45,491 nt of DNA, from contig JARIAS010000044.1 of NCBI GenBank assembly GCA_029257745.1, positions 1 through 45,491 of the forward strand. The letters are read 5' to 3'. Position 1 is the first letter of the stretch, and the number at the start of each line of letters is the position of its first letter. The notes beneath the pieces are model-generated. The model was given only the letters and a program-made list of their open reading frames with translations. It searched no databases and had not been told where the DNA came from. Made by a program: the position numbers and the translations under genes. This DNA is from Candidatus Cryptobacteroides sp. (GTDB taxonomy: Bacteria > Bacteroidota > Bacteroidia > Bacteroidales > UBA932). Shown in pieces: positions 42,803 to 45,491 of the stretch.

Positions 42803-45187
42803 ATGTCGCAATTAACGCACTATTTTAAAGGTCTTTTCTATGTATCATTATTTTGTATGATATTCTCGTGTCAGAGAGAAATAAATATTGATAAGCAAGA
42901 TTTAGATCAAGCAAATGTTTTTCAAGATGATATGTCTATCAGTCCTGAGTTTCAGGAAGGTAAATCTATTATTTGTCTAACCGATGAGATGGCAGATAAA
43001 CTTGGAGAAGATTGGAATTTAAATAATATATCCACACGTTCTTCCGAACTTGCAGATGTATTTTCTTCTTTAGGTGTTAAATCTGTTTCTAGAGTTTTTA
43101 ATATGGACCCTCGTTTTAAAAAGAGGTATTATAAAGAGGGCTTACATAAGTGGTATACTATTGAATATGATAAATCTTTGCCTGTAACTAAGGCTTCTGC
43201 CTCTTTAGAAAAGGCACCTGGTATAGAATCGGTTGAACCTGTGCGTAATAAAGAGTTTGGCTCCATACAATATAATGATCCTCAGTTATATAGGCAATAT
43301 TGGTTGAAGAATACTTCTGGTGTGGATATTAATATAGACAAGGTATGGGAATATTATACAAAGGGTAGAGATAATGTTACGGTAGCAGTAATGGATAAGG
43401 GAGTTGATTTGAATCATCCTGATTTGTCAGCTAATGTTATACCTGATTCTGAACATGGAAGTAGAAATTTTATGAATATCAAAAGCCACGTCTATCCTAG
43501 TATACATGGAACACTTGTAGCAGGTATTATTTCTGCTGTAAATAATAATAAAATAGGTGTATCTAGCATTGCAGGTGGAGATTTTGCTTTAGGACAGAAA
43601 GGCGTAAAGATTATGTCTTGTCAAATGCTGTATTCTGAGGGGGAAACTAATACCTCTGGTTCTAAGGGAGATATGGATGTTTATAGGCATGCCGCAGATA
43701 ATGGAACAGTAATCTCCCAAAATAGTTGGGGTTATACCTTTAATAGCAAGAATCCAGAAGGATATAGGAAGCAACAAATTGAGCCAGCTTTGAAGAAGGC
43801 AATAGATTATTATATAAAATATGCAGGTTGTGATAATGATGGAAATAAATTGCCAGATTCTCCGATGAAGGGAGGTTTGGTAATTTTTTGTGCTCATAAT
43901 CATAATCAGCCAGCAGGACCTCCTTCGCATTATGAACCAATTATATCTGTTGGTGGTGTGGATAGAAATGGACAAAAGGCAAGTTTTTCTAATTATGGAG
44001 ATTTTGTTGATATATGTGCTCCTGCAGTAGGTGTTTATAGTACAATAAGATATTCTCAATATCAGGGGCAAGATGGGACTTCTTTTGCCTGTCCACAGGT
44101 TTCAGGGGTTGCATCCTTAATTGTTTCGTATTATGCACAAAGGGGAGATTTGACAGAAGCACTTGTGAAAGAGGCCCTTTTACAAGGTGCTAGCAGAACT
44201 AGGGCAAGAGCTGCATTATCGAAGGTCGGACCTTTATTAGATGCTTTGGGCTCCTTTACATATATGGACGAGCATTATGGAGATTTTCCAGCACAAGTCA
44301 AGGAAGTAAGCCAAGATGCTTGGACAGGAAAGGTCTTAAGTCTTTCATGGAAGATTACATCTAATACTCAAAATACTAAGGTTAAGGCTTTTAAATACAA
44401 GCTTCTGATGTCAAAGGACAAGTCATTATTGGAAAATATTAATTTGTTAGATATTCCTGATGGGGTGATAGTCAAGAATTTTAATACAGGAAATCTTGAT
44501 ATAGGAGATAAAATATCTGTGGATATAAGAGACTTAGATATAGATGCTACATATTATTATAGGCTTTTAGCCCTTAATTATTTGGATCATTATCAGGATA
44601 GTGAGAATAAAATATACGAGTTCTTTACTAAGAAAAATGAGGCTCCTATTGTAATTAAAAAAGATGATAAAAAGATAGTTGAATCAGTAGGGCAATCATT
44701 TGTTTTAAAACTTTCTGATTATGTAGAGAATCCTGATGATGATGAGTTGAAAGTAGTTTCTACAAATTCTAATTTTTATATACAACGTGATGGGGATAAT
44801 CTTACAATTAGGTCTAATAATAAGACAGGTCTACAAAAATTAAGTTTACGTGTTTCTGATATAATAGATAACACAGTAGAGTTTAGTATTGATGTTTTTG
44901 TGAAAAAATCAAAAGAAGGCGATACTAAGGATAAGAGTTCAGTAGTAGCAGAGGTATTTCCTACTGTTGTCAAAGATTTTCTTAATATCAGGTCTTACTC
45001 AAATGATAAAAAGCAAACAAGGATAGATATTTATAGCTCATTAGGAGTTTTAATTTATTCTATCACAAAGGATATGAGTGTTTTTGAACCAGAGTATTTA
45101 AATATTAAGACCTTACCATCAGGTTCTTATCTGCTAAAAGTTAGTTATGGTGATAAGGTATATACATCAAAAGTTGTTAAAATATAG
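42803..45187 (+). CDS. Subtilisin-family (S8) lipoprotein protease 2, with altered active-site surroundings
   Basis: This 794-residue paralog of the upstream protease has the same layout: lipobox Cys23 (IFSC), propeptide-like region (about 50-150), S8 domain (about 170-480), fibronectin III-like and cadherin-like domains, and a C-terminal sorting-like domain (FPTVVKDFLNI near 720 to the end). The triad Asp198 (AVMDKGVD), His235 and Ser427 (DGTSFACPQVSG) is kept. Usually invariant neighbours differ: HGTHVAG is HGTLVAG, and the oxyanion segment AAGN is CAHN, keeping Asn366 but placing His365 where Gly is normal. It is probably active with changed kinetics or specificity, but this is not certain. 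Confidence 0.9.
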   Translation: MSQLTHYFKGLFYVSLFCMIFSCQREINIDKQDLDQANVFQDDMSISPEFQEGKSIICLTDEMADKLGEDWNLNNISTRSSELADVFSSLGVKSVSRVFNMDPRFKKRYYKEGLHKWYTIEYDKSLPVTKASASLEKAPGIESVEPVRNKEFGSIQYNDPQLYRQYWLKNTSGVDINIDKVWEYYTKGRDNVTVAVMDKGVDLNHPDLSANVIPDSEHGSRNFMNIKSHVYPSIHGTLVAGIISAVNNNKIGVSSIAGGDFALGQKGVKIMSCQMLYSEGETNTSGSKGDMDVYRHAADNGTVISQNSWGYTFNSKNPEGYRKQQIEPALKKAIDYYIKYAGCDNDGNKLPDSPMKGGLVIFCAHNHNQPAGPPSHYEPIISVGGVDRNGQKASFSNYGDFVDICAPAVGVYSTIRYSQYQGQDGTSFACPQVSGVASLIVSYYAQRGDLTEALVKEALLQGASRTRARAALSKVGPLLDALGSFTYMDEHYGDFPAQVKEVSQDAWTGKVLSLSWKITSNTQNTKVKAFKYKLLMSKDKSLLENINLLDIPDGVIVKNFNTGNLDIGDKISVDIRDLDIDATYYYRLLALNYLDHYQDSENKIYEFFTKKNEAPIVIKKDDKKIVESVGQSFVLKLSDYVENPDDDELKVVSTNSNFYIQRDGDNLTIRSNNKTGLQKLSLRVSDIIDNTVEFSIDVFVKKSKEGDTKDKSSVVAEVFPTVVKDFLNIRSYSNDKKQTRIDIYSSLGVLIYSITKDMSVFEPEYLNIKTLPSGSYLLKVSYGDKVYTSKVVKI

Positions 45188-45295
45188 CTAATAAAAATGA
45201 TGTAATAATATTATTATTTAGTCTTACGTATAACGTTTTATATCGTTTAAGATATGTTTAAAAAAGGTAGTTATAATCTAAAGGTATATATTAAT

Positions 45296-45491
45296 ATGAT
45301 AAGGAAGTTTAATTTCATTGCTCTTTTTTGTGCATTATTATTTTTCTCGTGTAGTAAAAAAGACGCACTATCATTGGATTCTGTAGAGAAGAAAGAATCT
45401 GTTTCTGATATGGAGAAAATGCCTGAAATGCCTGAATTTCAAGAAGGTAAATCTATTGTGGAATTTACTGATGAGATGGCAAAGCAGTTAG
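45296..45491 (+). CDS. Subtilisin-family lipoprotein protease 3 (5' end only)
   Basis: The first 65 residues of a third paralog, cut by the right edge. It has a lipoprotein signal (LLFFSC, Cys19), then an acidic linker. EFQEGKSIVEFTDEMAKQL matches EFQEGKSIICLTDEMADKL of protease 2 almost position for position. The catalytic part is not in the window. An in-frame ATG 14 codons upstream (45254) is possible, but the shorter start gives a better signal peptide. Confidence 0.75.
   Translation, partial: MIRKFNFIALFCALLFFSCSKKDALSLDSVEKKESVSDMEKMPEMPEFQEGKSIVEFTDEMAKQL

Noticed and set aside
45254..45295. Upstream in-frame ATG for the third protease
   Set aside because: It would put 14 mostly polar residues before the signal peptide; the ATG at 45296 gives a normal lipoprotein signal.
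1..45491. tRNA, rRNA, insertion sequences or prophage remnants
   Set aside because: Reading the gene-free gaps on both strands gave no cloverleaf-like segment, transposase or integrase fragment, or paired terminal repeats flanking a gene.

Overview
The window is chromosomal DNA of an AT-rich member of the Bacteroidota, most likely Bacteroidales. By eye it is about one third G+C, and ATA, AGA and AGG codons are common. The phylum call rests on SusC/SusD-type outer-membrane genes, Bacteroidetes-type promoters (TTG, 18-19 bp, TAnnTTTG), A-rich leaders with weak Shine-Dalgarno sites, many short lipoprotein signals, and C-terminal domains of the type IX secretion sorting kind. I cannot name the genus. 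I saw no tRNA, rRNA, CRISPR array, insertion sequence or phage gene.

Layout. 1-12.75 kb is mostly housekeeping and metabolism: a HAD phosphatase (cut by the left edge), an acyl-CoA synthetase, HtpG, a DUF417 membrane protein joined to glutamate formimidoyltransferase, lipoyl synthase, a membrane-anchored Ntn hydrolase, dipeptidase E, glutamine synthetase with a structured leader, and an NfeD/SPFH pair. At 12.77-13.11 kb there is a gene-free stretch holding a 150-bp-spaced direct repeat and several hairpins. rpsO and pnp follow on the minus strand.

15.87-27.70 kb is one compact minus-strand operon with gaps of 4-14 nt: susC-like, susD-like, a DUF4843 lipoprotein, a PKD-like lipoprotein, then two paralogous large secreted zinc-metalloprotease-type proteins. 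The distal protease has an intact HExxHxxGxxH site. The proximal one keeps the fold but has lost two of the three zinc histidines. This looks like a peptide or protein uptake locus rather than a polysaccharide locus.

27.85-34.58 kb, also minus strand, reads as a second operon: lipoprotein glutathione peroxidase, small membrane protein, methylglyoxal synthase, lipoprotein nucleotide pyrophosphatase/phosphodiesterase, and a secreted GH2 beta-galactosidase with a C-terminal discoidin domain. After an unrecognised lipoprotein gene come protoporphyrinogen oxidase and ahpC-ahpF. The right end (40.3 kb to the edge) is a tandem array of at least three subtilisin-family lipoproteins. The two complete ones end in a putative type IX sorting domain; the third is cut by the right edge.

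Together the accessory genes point to a host- or protein-associated anaerobe with oxidative-stress defences, surface proteolysis and peptide import. The points most worth checking are the live/dead metalloprotease pair, the protease array with its mixed lipoprotein and sorting-domain signals, and the structured intergenic repeat.
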